A stretch of DNA of 64,000 nt from Halichoerus grypus. Lineage: Eukaryota; Chordata; Mammalia; Carnivora; Phocidae. The DNA is taken from NCBI RefSeq assembly GCF_964656455.1, contig NC_135719.1, positions 78,587,562 to 78,651,561 on the forward strand, read 5' to 3'. The notes below the pieces were generated by a model, which was not told where the DNA came from, ran no database searches, and saw only the letters and a list, made by a program, of their open reading frames with translations. The translations under genes were made by a program, and so were the position numbers. Positions 23,133-35,844 of this stretch are shown here, in pieces. The stretch's first letter is position 1, and every line of letters begins with the position of its first letter.

Positions 23133-25040
23133 ATAATTTTTACTGAAGAATGGAATTGAGACAAAAGGACATTTTTACCTTAAATTTTTCTCATTTGTCT
23201 GATTGACCCTGAGGCAAGAAGGAAGAGTTTATGATTTGGTTTAAAATGAACTAGTATTTTAAACTAGAATATGGTTTTATACCTAACTCCAACACTACAT
23301 TTCTTCATAAACTTCTGCCACATTATTTAATTTCATATATCAAATATTTGGCTTAGAGATTGTGTTGAAGCATGTTGAAACTTTAAAAATCCAGAATAAA
23401 TGTAAGAAGCTATTAATACCAGTAATGCCAAAGTGTCGAAATCCATCATAACAGATTGTTTCCTAAACTATTTTCATATGCTTTAGTCAGTTCAAAGAGA
23501 TACAGCCTATCAGTATATTGTTATTCATAAAAATCACAAAGTATCTGGCAATCTAATCTAATTTTTTCCAGCTACTCTCCATGTTAGCAATGGAAAATTG
23601 GAAAGTGTTCTTTTGTTTTTCTGCCATATATCTTAAGAAGCCACAAAGAGACATCCTAAAACTAGAATATCAAATTTTGTGAGCTACTGGTTTCACATGA
23701 ATGCAGTTATTCTTTCAAGTGTAAAGGCATACTACTTACAAATAAGATGCATTTTCAGTCTGAGTCTGCATTTTTAGTCTATTCTGTCTACTTTCCATAA
23801 AATAGTCACAACAAACAGTATTATTATTATCTTCACAATAGAAATTAAAAAGACTAGAGAGATAAAGTGAATATCCTAGGATAACACAACTAGGAAATGA
23901 CAGATCCAAAATTTAATTCTGAGGTCTATGTATTTTTAGAGAAATGATCTTTGCCCCTTACAGTGATTCAGTCTTGAACCAGCTCTATGAATTCTCTGCA
24001 TCTTAGGTTCTCCATCAGCTGTTAGGGAAATGATTTGGTCAGCTGATTTCCAAAGACCATCTTGTAATAAAAAATATCTTTAACACAATCAGTGATGAAC
24101 CAGAATAGAGAGAATTGTGCTATATATTTTTTAAATTAGTTTCATCTTTTCTTCCTATAGGCTACATTATATTGAAAATGAGAAACAAAATTCATACTAA
24201 GACTAATAATATTTTGGAATATTTTATTTTGGAAATGACAAACTTGTCATGAATTAAGTAGTTAATTTTCCAAACATTTAGTCTTGATATTAAATGAATT
24301 CATCAGATCTCTGATAATTCAGCCAGGTTTTAAAAGTTAATCAGACTTGAGTGGTTTACTTTCTACAGTTTAAACTTCACAAATGGCCATTAATCAGTTA
24401 TTTCCTATATTAAATATCAAGTGTGGTAGTGATGTGTACACTTCTTAACAAACCATACTGTTAAATTTCAGATCCTCCAAACTGTTCTGTTTTGTTCAAA
24501 GTTGACTCAGAACTCAAAACAGTTGGATGTAATAAATCAGGATTGTTCAGCTTTATTCAGAAGAATCTCTTCACAATATGAATTTCCCCACAAAAATATT
24601 CCCAATGCTATGAAAAAAACCTCGCTATGCCCAACACCCTTAAAGTTCTGCAAGTGGACACCATCAGAGTACCACAAGGCTGCCACTGAGTGGGAATATT
24701 CTAGGTTAGAAGACAAGAGAACAGTATTTTATCTCAGGCTTCTCTAAGTTGACTGAGGTATGTTGATAGGACTCAGGGATATATGAAGCCCTGAATTTAT
24801 GTTTTGATGATATGTGCATTTTTCTATGAAAATAACCTCTAGATTTCAACAGATTTTCAAATGTATCTATAATCTCAAAAGGCTTGCAAACATCTCAATA
24901 AATTTTAGGCAAGATATTTCACATCTCTCAACCCCAGTTTCTTATTTTTGTGAGTTTAGACTAAAGGACTTGAAGATTCTAAGTTTAATTTTCCATTGCT
25001 ATAAGGACTAAACTGATGATGTAAATCTCAGACAGGAGAT
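23133..25040. other. Single-copy DNA downstream of the intact receptor
   Basis: A MIR-like remnant lies near 23815-23930 (TCTTCACAATAGAAATTAAA ... AGGATAACACAACTAGGAAA). An 81-codon frame at 24502-24747 has no recognisable family. Nothing else is supported. Confidence 0.55.
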
Positions 25041-26000
25041 TCATTGCACTGGGTATCTTGGAGTAGTTTTCCCAAGATTCAAGTTTTGATTATTTAGTTT
25101 CTTCTTCACAGCTGTCTTCACTTCCTGATTTCTCAAGGTGTAGATAAGTGGATTCAGAAAGGGGGTGAACATGGTATAGAAAACAGACAGAACTTTGTCT
25201 ACCAGGAAGTTGGTGAAAGGCCACACATAGATAAAGATGCAGGGCCCAAAGAACATTAACACAACTATGAAATGTGCAGTGCAGGTAGAAAAAGCCTTAG
25301 ATGTTCCTGTAGAGGAATGGTCCTTGATTGTGACAAGAACAATGATATAGGAGGTGAGCAAAAGCAGAAAACTTCCAAGAGCAATCACACCACTGGTAGA
25401 GATCATGAAGATTCCAAGAACATATATATCTATACAAGCAAGCTGGATGACCAAAGGAAGGTCACAGAAGAAACTGTCTACAACATTGGGACCACAGAAG
25501 GGTAAATAGAGGGTAAAAGCTAACTGGCTCATTGTATGCAGGAAGCCCACTGTCCAAGAGGTTACCACAAGCCCAACACACACTCTTTGGCTCATAATTG
25601 TTGAATAATGGAGAGGTTTGCATCTGGCAATGTACCTGTCAAAAGACATGGAGATCAGCAGCACAATCTCAGTCCCAGTGAAGAGGTGCAAAAAGAAGAT
25701 CTGGGAAATGCAGCCCTCAAAGGAGATGGTCTTATGCTCAGCAAAGAAGTCCATGATCATCTTTGGAGTGGCAAAGGAGGACAGGCACATGTCAATGAGA
25801 GACAGGTTGCTGAGGAGGAAATACATAGGGGAGTGAAGGTGTGGGGTGGATAGAACTGTGAGCAAAATCAGGCCGTTGCCCAACATAGTTATCAAATAGA
25901 AAACAGAAAAGATTACAAAGAAAAAAGTCTGGAGCTCAGGAGAATCAGTAAGTCCAAGTAACACAAATTCAGACACTCTAGAGTGGTTGAACCCCTCCAT
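25041..26000 (-). CDS. Olfactory receptor, family 4 (OR4K/OR4L-like), intact 319 aa
   Basis: This is a class A GPCR that binds odorants in olfactory cilia and signals through Golf to adenylyl cyclase (family knowledge). The single-exon frame runs from ATG at 26000 to the stop at 25041 and gives 319 residues, normal for the family. Visible marks are the N-glycosylation site NHS (5-7), GN in TM1 (41-42), LHSPMYFLLSNLS at IC1/TM2 (55-67), Cys97 before TM3, DRY (121-123), CDLP with Cys179, KAFSTCTAH before TM6 (235-243) and NPLIY in TM7 (283-287). One oddity is DRYIARCKPL, with Arg126 where Ile is almost always found. No stop or frameshift was seen. An acceptor-like TTTTGTCATTACAG lies just upstream in reverse (about 26017-26030), as expected when a non-coding exon precedes the coding exon. 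It is close kin of the pseudogene at 11.9 kb and points toward it. Subfamily assignment is by eye. Confidence 0.95.
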   Translation of the reverse strand: MEGFNHSRVSEFVLLGLTDSPELQTFFFVIFSVFYLITMLGNGLILLTVLSTPHLHSPMYFLLSNLSLIDMCLSSFATPKMIMDFFAEHKTISFEGCISQIFFLHLFTGTEIVLLISMSFDRYIARCKPLHYSTIMSQRVCVGLVVTSWTVGFLHTMSQLAFTLYLPFCGPNVVDSFFCDLPLVIQLACIDIYVLGIFMISTSGVIALGSFLLLLTSYIIVLVTIKDHSSTGTSKAFSTCTAHFIVVLMFFGPCIFIYVWPFTNFLVDKVLSVFYTMFTPFLNPLIYTLRNQEVKTAVKKKLNNQNLNLGKTTPRYPVQ

Positions 26001-27132
26001 TGATCTGCAGACTGCTCTGTAATGACAAAATAAGACAAAATGACATAAATAGAAAATGTGACACTTTTATAATTACATATGAAGGAGTTATGATATCAAT
26101 TAATAATTCACTAGAACATTGATTACCTAAAAGCCAACTATAACTATCTCAGTAAATATTTTTCCTTTTGGAACAAACTTAACATTTGCTATCAGCACTT
26201 CAGATGGACAACTTCTTGGTTTTGACCATCTCAGTAAATTTTGGATTATACTTATCATATACCCACACAATAATATTCCCATTCTGAATACTGACTAAAG
26301 GAGTTACATAATCCATGTTTATAGAGTAAGATTACACTAAGTTAGTGTGCTCTACTTAATAAGTCAGGTATATAGAAGTTTAAATGAGGGTTGAAATCTC
26401 CAAACTTTCTGTTAAACAACAATAAAAATATAATTATGTCAAATCCATTATTGTTGAATGCTGGATGTAACTAATAGTTTAACATAACAATTTCAGAAGA
26501 CCCATTAAATATCCTATGAGGGTAATAAATGATTATTTTAGTGGTCTAAAAGCTACAGAAAAATCCAGTTCCATTCTTACTTCACTTGCAAATTTTCAAA
26601 TTGTTTTGTCACTATTGATAAATATTATTTTTAATATGTAATATATAAATTTCTTAATTCCATAAAACTGTTGATAACTAAAAGGTATACCTGAAACATA
26701 TGAGTTATTCTTGACTTTATTTTATGATCTCAGAGAAACATTTAAAAAAGAGAGAATATCCCTCCTTTACATCTCATGATATTCCAACAAAGCTATTTTT
26801 TTCGACTAGGAAAAAAATAGATTCTAGGACTGAGTTAGGAAATACACAAGATGAGTGTTGGGCATCTTGTAATACCAGAATATAAGATGCTCAAGACAAA
26901 ACAAACAAAAAACCCACTTAGGTGGTAGTATTTCATAGTGACACAGGAGCCACTGGGGGAAGAAAATGACACTTTAAGGACTCAGATTCATTTTTGAAAA
27001 TTGAGTTTTTTATTTGCAGCACATCGTAAGTGCTACAAATACCTTCTGTGATGTTTTTCATTTAAGCAACCTCCTGTTTTCCCATTAGAGAAAACTTTGG
27101 CTTCATCCTCATTTATTTGCACATACTCAAAT
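26001..27132. other. Single-copy DNA upstream of the intact receptor
   Basis: It would hold the receptor's intron and promoter, but I see no convincing TATA-donor pair in reverse. No repeats recognised. Confidence 0.5.
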
Positions 27133-27147
27133 TGTTCTGTCAATATT

Positions 27148-27337
27148 TTTTTAAAGATTTTTTATTTATTTATTTGACAGACACAGCGAGAGAGGGAACA
27201 CAAGCAGGAGGAGTGGGAGAGGGAGAAGCAGGCTTCCCGCTGAGCAGGGAGCCCGATGTGGGGCTCTATCCCAGGACCCTGGGATCATGACCTGAGCCGA
27301 AGGCAGACGCTTAACAACTGAGCCACCCAGGCGCCTC
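27148..27337 (-). mobile_element. Can-SINE, reverse, with 15-bp TSD
   Basis: A T-rich tail, then the reversed SINE body ending GAGCCACCCAGGCGCC. It is flanked by the perfect 15-bp duplication TGTTCTGTCAATATT (27133-27147 and 27338-27352). Confidence 0.96.
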
Positions 27338-27676
27338 TGTTCTGTCAATATTGATAAATATTTGTAAAATTTATCAGAGAACAATATTCCAGAAATCTGA
27401 CAACTGAACTGTGGCCAAGTAGTTAAAAGGGGCAAGGTGTCCTTAACCTGCTGTGTGACCTTGATCATACCTGAGTAGCCTCTGTAAGATTTGACGTCTT
27501 TACCTGAGAGAATTAAATTAGATAGCCTGTATAAAGCATATCTCCTGGACAACATTCAAGAACTCTCTAGGTTTCAAAATCCAGATTTAAGAATACTGCT
27601 CAGAAATAATCAGCTTGTTTTATTTCATTAATAATAATAATAATAATTGCAGTAAAAATATTAAAATCTAGTTTTA

Positions 27677-27856
27677 GGGGCGCCTGGGTGGCTCAGTCGT
27701 TAAGCGTCTGCCTTCGGCCCAGGTCATGATCTCAGGGTCCTGGGATCCAGCCCTGCATCAGGCTCCCTGCTCAGCGGGGAGCCTGCTTCTCCCTCTCCCA
27801 CTCCCCCTGCTTGTGTTCCCTCTCTCGCTGTGTCTCTCTCTGTCAAATAAAAAAAA
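27677..27856 (+). mobile_element. Can-SINE, forward, with TSD
   Basis: A full young-type Can-SINE. Its flanks are AAAATCTAGTTTTA (27663-27676) and AAAATCTAGTGTTA (27857-27870), a 14-bp TSD with one mismatch. It lies 340 bases from an oppositely oriented SINE, so the two could form an inverted-repeat hairpin in RNA. Confidence 0.95.
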
Positions 27857-27870
27857 AAAATCTAGTGTTA

Positions 27871-28062
27871 ATTCAGGGATTTATAAACAGATATGTGCTT
27901 ATAAAATCATTTCATCTTTTTGAAGTTAAATTACTTAATTCCAAATGAAAATTATGAGTACCTTGATGTTTTAAAAATCTCAGCCTCACTCATTTGAATA
28001 TTTGTTCTATTTTCCTAACTTAATAATGTAATTAATAATGAGAATGCAAACTATTATACCTA

Positions 28063-28097
<35 letters not shown>

Positions 28098-28893
28098 TAT
28101 ATGTATATATGATGAATATATTGTGTATTCATTATAAGTGAATAAACAGTTGCCAGGTTTTTTCTCCTTTCATTTCCAGAAAGGTATCTCTAATACCTAT
28201 TTAATGAAATCATCTGTCTTTATGTCTTCAAGTTATATATATTTTTTCTTTACTACCCTTTCATTATATTTGCTTTATGGAATTATTAAATGACTTGTTT
28301 TTGCCACCTGATGAACACAAACCATGACTGCTTCTCAAGATCCTTAATATTATTTCCAGCTTTTAACCTACCAGCTATACATCAGGAATCAAAAACACTA
28401 CATCCTTCAAGATTCAGAAGCCTACTGAAATCACCGTGGTCCTTAGTAAGCATCAGAAGCCAGGAGTATGGATATATGTTTTTCCCTGTCCTGGTATAAA
28501 AGCCTCTAGAAAGCAGCAACATTTAGGAGCTAAGGGATTGGATACTCCCGTCTACTTGCAGTGGGAGTTATTAAAATGTTGAGCTGACTTTTCCCAAAGT
28601 TGCAAGAATTGTGGAGTGTGTCTTTGCTATTTAAAGTGAGGATACACACTCATGATGAAGCAGTGTTCATTAGAGAAAGAGCACAACTGAGACTAGCCTT
28701 AGGAGAAGGACACCTTTGAGCAGTCTGAAGGGGCATTTAAGTAGCAAAAAATTGCTCCTTTGAATATGGAAATATTCCCACCTTTATACCCCAGTGTTCA
28801 ATGTCTCAAAGTTGGAAAATTACTCTTGGTAGGCAAAGGTACTTTGTCACCAAAAGAAATCTTGATTACTGGAAGAATCATATAATGGAATAA
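27871..28893. other. Single-copy DNA with a TA/CA microsatellite
   Basis: No supported gene. An isolated TATAAAAG lies at about 28494-28501 without any downstream gene evidence. Confidence 0.5.
28062..28110. repeat. (TA)n(CA)n microsatellite
   Basis: About 12 TA units, then about 8 CA units, then TATATGTATATAT. Confidence 0.95.
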
Positions 28894-28911
28894 TCATGCA
28901 TTAAAGTTTTT

Positions 28912-29710
28912 CTTTAATTTTATTATGTTAATCACCATACATCATTAGTTTTTGATATAGTGTTCCATGATTCATTGTTTGCATATAACACCCAGTGCTC
29001 CATTCAGTACATACCCTCAATACCCATCACCAGGCTAACCCATCCCCCCACCCGCCTCCCCTCTAGAACCCTCAGTTTGTTTCTCAGAGTCCATAGTCTC
29101 TCATGGTTCATCTCCCCCTCTGATTTCCCCCCCTTCATTTTACCCTTCCTACTATCTTTTTTTTAACATATAATGTATTATTTGTTTCAGAGGTACAGGT
29201 CTGTGATTCAACAGTCTTACACAATTCACAGCGCTCACCACAGCACATACCCTCCCCAGTGACTATCACCCAGCCACCCCATCCCTCCTACCCCCCACCA
29301 CTCCAGCAACCCTCAGTTTGTTTCCTGAGATTAAGAATTCCTCATATCACTGAGATCATATGATACATGTCTTTCTCTGATTGACTTATTTCGCTCAGCA
29401 TAATACCCTCCAGTTCCATCCACGTCATTGCAAATGGCAAGATTTCATTCCTTTTGATGGCTGCATAATATTCCATTATATATATATACCACATCTTCTT
29501 TATCCATTCATCTGTCAATGGACATCTTGGCTCTTTCCATAGTTTGGCTATGGTGGACATTGCTGCTATAAACATTGGGGTGCATGTCCCCCTTCAGATC
29601 ACTACATTTGTATCTTTGGGGTAAATACCCAGTAGTGCAACAATTGCTGGGTCGTATGGTAGCTCTATTTTCAACTTTTTGAGGACCTCCATACTGTTTT
29701 CCAGAGTGGC
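28912..29710 (-). mobile_element. 5'-truncated L1, reverse, with 18-bp TSD
   Basis: It contains the whole L1 3' UTR (terminal CATCATTAG part, polypurine-rich middle, older CAGAGGTACAGGTCTGTGAT part) and the very end of ORF2 in reverse (TEWIKKMWYIYIMEYYAAIK read as part of ORF2). It is bounded by a perfect 18-bp duplication, TCATGCATTAAAGTTTTT, at 28894-28911 and 29711-29728. Confidence 0.96.
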
Positions 29711-29728
29711 TCATGCATTAAAGTTTTT

Positions 29729-30878
29729 GACAGGACACTAAAAATTAGTACAGGCTGGTAGGTACCAGCAGGTGAAATCTGGAGAAGGAGAAGGTGGAAA
29801 GCCCAAAGTAACAGAAAGAAGTGAAGACAGGTACTTGCAAGTATCCTAGAGGAATGGTGTATGAATTAAATTATACAAATAAATGTAAAGCCTTTATCAT
29901 AATATCTGGCACAGAGAAAGTGGTGAATAAAATATAGAATAACTAGCAGAGGTGATTCTAATTAACATTATTTTTTGAAAAGTCCATGACACATAATTCA
30001 GGAAGATACTAAGTGTAGATCCTCAACCTGAAACCATAAGGGAAGGTCTTGGCATATTTACTTGAAGTCCAGTCATTCATATGTGGATTGCTCTCCTCAA
30101 ATTTCTCAGTAATTTGAATTCTTCACAACTTTGATACCTATCCTACATTCCCCACAAGACTAGCAGTAGAGCCCAAGAAAATCTTCCCTAGCTGACCACA
30201 TTTCTTACAAGCTTTGAAATAATAAAACAAACAACTTTGTTTGGAAGATTTTTTAAATTTCTGTAAAGAGAAATAAAGGAAATAACTAAAAGGAAAAAAA
30301 GGCCAACAATACAAAAGCAGTTGCAAAAATTCAGTAAATTTTAAATATTTGCCCACTTTAAAACAAAAGGTAAGTGTATACAGACACTAGGGTTATCCTG
30401 GAAAGGCAAGAGAATTAACAAAAGAAATAATAGAAATAAAAGATAATTAAGAAAGAGAGTTATGAAGGAGTTTGGGGACATTATGCCACTGTTCTGTATC
30501 TTGGTTGTAGTGGTAGTTACACAAATCTATACATGTATTAAAATTCATAGCACTGCAATACCAAAAGAAACCAAAATCAATTTTGCTTTAAGATAATTTA
30601 TGAAGTAGAATTTTAGAAAGCAAAACAAGATAATTTTGCTTACAAGAGAAGCAAATAAAACCATGAGCTTTATTATAAACCAATATTAACCTGCTAAAAT
30701 ATATAGTAAAAAACAACCTTTTCAGGTAAGCAACAGAATACAGAAATAGGAATAATCTTAATCTGAAATGTGTTGGATCTGTGTGACAAGCTATAATACT
30801 CTACAAAAGGAAAAAAAACACAAATTGAAATACATCCTGCAAGGAAGGAAAAATACAATATCACTTAACAAGGAAATT
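29729..30878. other. Single-copy DNA, nothing recognised
   Basis: AT-rich sequence between two L1s. A 72-codon reverse frame at 30138-30356 has no family resemblance. Confidence 0.5.
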
Positions 30879-31354
30879 TTTTTATTGAAGTATAATTAAT
30901 ATACAGTGTTATATTAGTTTCAGGTGTACAACATAAAGATTAAACAATTCTATATGTACTCAGTGCTCACAAGGGTAAATGTAATCACCATCAGCCAAAC
31001 AATGTATTACAACCTTATTAACTCTATTCCCTATGCTGTACTTTTATCTCTATGACTTTATTTTGTACTGAAAATTTGTACCTCTTAATCCCTTTATCTA
31101 TTTCACCCATTCCCCTACTCACCTCCCTTCTGGCAACCACCAGGTTGTTCTCTGGATTTAAGAATACGTTTTTTGGTCTCTTTTTTCTGTTTGCTTATTT
31201 CTTAAATTCCACAATGAGTGCAATCATATGATATTTGCCTTTCTCTGACTTTTTTCACTTAGCATTATACTCTCTAGCTGCATCCATGTCATTGCTAGTG
31301 GCAAGATTTCATTCTTTTTTTTATTATGTTCATCACCATACATTACATCATTAG

Positions 31355-31389
31355 GTTTTTTTTTAATGTTTTATTTATTTATTCATGAG

Positions 31390-31424
<35 letters not shown>

Positions 31425-31551
31425 CAGAGGCAGAGGGAGAAGCAGGCTCCCCGCCTAGCAGGGAGCCCGATGCGGGACTCGATCCCAGGACCCTGGGATC
31501 ATGACCTGAGCCGAAGGCAGACGCTTAACCATCTGAGCCACCCAGGCGCCC
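31355..31551 (-). mobile_element. Can-SINE, reverse, in the 3' UTR of L1 copy B
   Basis: A reverse Can-SINE with an (AG)n run. The 10-bp duplication ACATCATTAG (31345-31354 and 31552-31561) flanks it. It is younger than copy B. Confidence 0.94.
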
Positions 31552-31959
31552 ACATCATTAGTTTTTGATGTAGTGTTCTGATTCAAGGTTTGCATATAAC
31601 ACCCAGTGTTCCATTCAGTACGTGCCCTCTTTAATACCCATCACCAGGCTAACCCATGGCCCCACCCGCCTCCCCTCTACAACCCTCAGTTTGTTTCTCA
31701 GAGTCCATAGTCTCTCATGGTTCATCTCCCCCTCCGATTTCCCCCCCTTCATTTTTCCCTTCCTGCTATCTTCTCCTTTTTTTTTAACATATGATGTATT
31801 ATTTGTTTCAGAGGTACAGGTCTGTGATTCAACAGTCTTACACAATTCACAGCACTCACCATAGCACATACCCTCCCCAATGTCTATCACCCAGCCACCC
31901 CATCCCTCCCACCCCCCACCACTCCAGAAACCCTCAGTTTCTTTCCTGAGATTAAGAAT

Positions 31960-34900
31960 TCCTCATATCACTGATATCATATGATACATGTCTTTCTCTG
32001 ATTGACTTATTTCGCTCAGCATAATACCCTCCAGTTTCATCCACATCATTGCAAATGGCAAGATTTCATTCCTTTTGATGTCTGCATAATATTCCATTGT
32101 AGATATATACCACATCTTCTTTATCCATTCATCTGTCAATGGACATCTTGGCTCGTTCCATAGTTTGGCAATTATGGACATTGCTGCTATAAACATTGGG
32201 GTGCACGTACCCCTTCGATCCCTACATTTTTATCTTTGGGGTAAATACACAGTAGTGCAATTGCTGGGCTGTATGGTAGCTCTATTTTCAACTTTTTGAA
32301 GAACCTCCATACTGTTTTCCAGAGGGGCTGCACCAGCTTGTATTCCCACCAACAGTGTAGGAGGGTTCCCATTTCTCTGCATCCCCGCCAACATCTGTAA
32401 TTTCCTGACTTGTTAATTTTAGCCATTCTGACTGGTGTGAGGTGGTATCTCATTGAGGTTTTGATTTGGATTTCCCTGATGCCGAGCGATGTTGAGCACT
32501 TTTTCATGTGTCTGGTGGCCATTTGGATGTCTTCTTTGGAAATATGTCTGTTCATGTCTTCTACCCATTTCTTGATTGGATCATTTGTTCTTTGGGTGTT
32601 GAGTTTGATCAGTTCTTTATAGATTTTGCTAGCCCTTTATCTGAAAAGTCATTTGCAAATATCTTCTCCCATTCTGTCGGTTGTCTTCTGGTTTTGTGAC
32701 TGTTTCTTTTGCTGTGCAAAAGCTTTTTATCTTGAAGAAGTCCCAATAATTCATTTTTGCCCTTGCTTCCCTTGCCTTTGGTGATGTTTCTAGGAAGAAG
32801 TTGCTGTGGCTGAGGTCGAAGAGGTTGCTGCCTGTGTTCTCCTTTAGGATTCTGATGGACTCCTGTCTCACATTTAGGTCTTTCAACCACTTTGAGTCTA
32901 TTTTTGTGTGTGGTTGTAAGGAAATGGTCCAGTTTCATTCCTTTGCATGTGGCTGTCCAATTTTCCCAACACCATTTGTTGAAGAGACTGTCTTTTTTCC
33001 ATTGGACATTCTTTCCTGCTTTGTCAAAGATTAGTTGACCATAGAGTTGAGGGTCCATTTCGGGGCTCTCTATTCTGTTCCATTGATCTAAATGTCTGTT
33101 TTTGTGCCAGTACCATACTGTCTTGATGATGACAGCTTTGTAATAGAGCTTGAAGTCTGGAATTGTGATGCCACCAGCTTTGCTTTTCTTTTTCAACATT
33201 CCTCTGGTTATTTGGGGTCTTTTCTGGTTCCATACAAATTTTAGGATTATTTGTTCCATTTCTTTGAAAAAAGTGGATGGTATTTTGATGGGGATTGCAT
33301 TGAATGTGTAGACTGCTCTAGGCAGCATTGACATCTTCACAATATTTGTTCTTCCAATCCATGAACATGGAACGTTTTTCCATTTCTTTGTGTCTTAATT
33401 TCTTTCATGAGTATTTTATAGTTTTCTGAGTACAGATTCTTTGCCTCTTTGGTTAGATTTATTCCAAGGTATCTTATGGTTTTGGGTGCAGTTGTAAATG
33501 GGATTGACTCCTTAATTTCTCTCTCTTCTGTCTTGGTGGTGGTGTATAGGAATGCCAGTGACTTCTGCATTGATTTTATATCCTGCCACTTTACTGAATT
33601 CCTGTATGAGTTCTAGCAGTTTTGGGGTGGACTCTCTTGGGTTTTCCACATAAAGTATCATATCATCTGCAAAGAGTGAGAGTTTGACTTCTTTTCCGAT
33701 TTGGATGCCTTTTATTTCTTTTTCTTGTCTGATTGCTGTGGCTAGGACTTCTAATACTATGTTGAATAGCAGTGGTGATAGTGGACATCCCTGCCGCGTT
33801 CCTGACCTTAGGGGGAAAGCTCTCAGTTTTTCCCCATTGAGAATGATATTCGCTGTGGGTTTTTCATAGATGGCTTTTATGATATTGAGGTATGTACCCT
33901 CTATCCCTATACTCTGAAGAGTTTTGATCAAGAAAGGATGCTGTCCTTTGTCACATGTATTTTGTGCATCTATTGAGAGGATCATACGGTTCTTGTTCTT
34001 TCTTTTATTAATGTATTGTATCACACTGATTGATTTGCGGGTGTTGAACCAACCTTGCAGCCCAGGGATAAATCCCACTTGGTCGTGGTGAAGAATCCTT
34101 TTAATGGACTGTTGGATCCTATTGGCTAGTATTTCGGTGAGAATTTTTGCATCCATGTTCGTCAAGGATATTGGTCTGTAATTCTCCTTTTTGATGGGAT
34201 CTTTGTCTGGTTTGGGGATCAGAGTAATGGTGGCCTCATAAAATGAGTTTGGAAGTTCTCCTTCCATTTCTATTTCTTGGAACAGTTTCAGAAGGATAGG
34301 TATTAATTCTTCTTGAAATGTTTGGTAGAATTCCCCTGGGAAGCCATCTGGCCCTGGGCTCTTTGTTTGTTGGGAGATTTTTGATGACTGCTTCAATTTT
34401 CATAGTGGTTATAGGTCTGTTCAGGTTTTCTGTTTCTTCCTGGTTCAGTTTTGGTAGTTGATACATCTCTAGGAATGCATCCAATTCTTCCAGATTATCC
34501 AATATGTTAGCATGTAGTTGCTCATAATATGTTCTTATAATTGTTAGTATTTCTTTGGTCTTGGTGGTATTCGCTCCTCTTTCATTCATGATTTTATTTA
34601 TTTGGGTCCTTTCTCTTTTCTTTTTGATAAGTCTGGCCAGGAGTTTATCAATCTTATTAATTCTTTCAGAGAACCAGCTCCTAGTTTCGTTGATCTGTTC
34701 TACTGTTCTTTTGGTTTCTATTTCATTGATTTCTGCTCTGATCTTTATTTTTCTCTTCTCCTGCTGGATTTAGGCTTTATTTGCTGTTCTTTCTCCAGCC
34801 CCTTTAGGGGTAGGGTTAGGTTGTGTATTTGAGACCTTTCTTGTTTCTTGAGAAAGGCTTGTATTGCTATATACTTTCCTCTTAGGGCTGCCTTTGCTAT

Positions 34901-35760
34901 ATCCCAAAGATTTTGAACAGTTGTGTTTTCATTTTCATTTGTTTCCATGAACTTTTAAAATTCTTCTTTAATTTCCTGGTTGACTCATTCATTCTTCAGT
35001 AGGATGCTCTTTAGCCTCCATGTATTTGAGTTCTTTCTGACTTTCCTCTTGTGATTGAGTTCTAGTTTCAAAGCATTGTGGTCTGAAAATAGGCAGGGAA
35101 TGATCCCAATCTTTTTGTACCAGTTGAGACCTGATTTGTGACCTAGGATGTGATCTATTCTGGAGAATGTTCCATGGGCACTAGAGAAGAATGTGTATTC
35201 TGTTGCTTTGGGATGGAATGTTCTGAATATGTCTGTGAAGTCCATTTGGTCCAGTGTGTCATTTAAAGTCTTTATTTCCTTCTTGATCTTTTGCTCAGAT
35301 GATCTGTCCATTTCAGTGAGGGAGGTGTTAAAGTCCTCCACTATTATTGTATTGTTGTCGATGTGTTTCTTTGCTTTTGTTATTAATTGGCTTATATAAT
35401 TGGCTGCTCCCATGTTAGGGGCATAGATATTTACAATTGTTAGATCTTCTTGTTGGACAGACCCTTTAAGTATGATACAGTGTCCTTCCTCATCTCTTAT
35501 TATAGTCTTTGGTTTAAAATCTAATTTGTCTGCTATAAGGATTGCCACCCCAGCTTTCTTTTGGTGTCCATTAGCATGGTAAATGGTTTTCCACCCCCTC
35601 ACTTTCAATCTGGGGTGTCTTTGGGTCTAAAATGAGTCTCTTGCAGACAGCATATCGATGGGTCTTGGGTTTTTTTATCCAGTCTGATACCCTGTGTCTT
35701 TTGATTTGGGCATTTAGCCCATTTACATTCAGGGTAACTATTGAAAGCTGAATTTAATGC
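31960..35760 (-). pseudogene. L1 ORF2, copy B, broken
   Basis: Endonuclease at 34985-35608: EDFNTSL (usual GDFN, with D and N kept), RIDHILGHK and LFSDHNALK are present. Its first part, upstream of 35608, is frameshifted away. Reverse transcriptase at 33512-34396: [12 protein letters not shown], an altered motif A ([11 protein letters not shown] in place of the DAEKAFDK seen in copy A) and an intact catalytic LFADDMILY. The C-terminal domain at 32187-33340 keeps the Cys-His pattern ([19 protein letters not shown], with the last Cys replaced). At least six frame changes. Confidence 0.92.
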
Positions 35761-35844
35761 CATTGTATTGCCTGTAAGGTGACTGTTACTGTATATTGTC
35801 TGTGTTCCTTTCTGGTCTATGTTACTTTTAGGCTCTTTCTTTGC

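Noticed and set aside
24502..24747. 81-codon forward frame downstream of the intact receptor
   Set aside because: No recognisable domain or signal; compatible with chance.
27166..27555. 129-codon reverse frame
   Set aside because: More than half is antisense Can-SINE (LLLPLPLLLLVFPLSLCLS), which produces this pattern wherever the SINE inserts.
28494..28501. TATAAAAG in CTGGTATAAAAGCCTC as a promoter
   Set aside because: No supported first exon, donor or gene lies downstream on the forward strand, and one TATA motif in AT-rich DNA is weak evidence.
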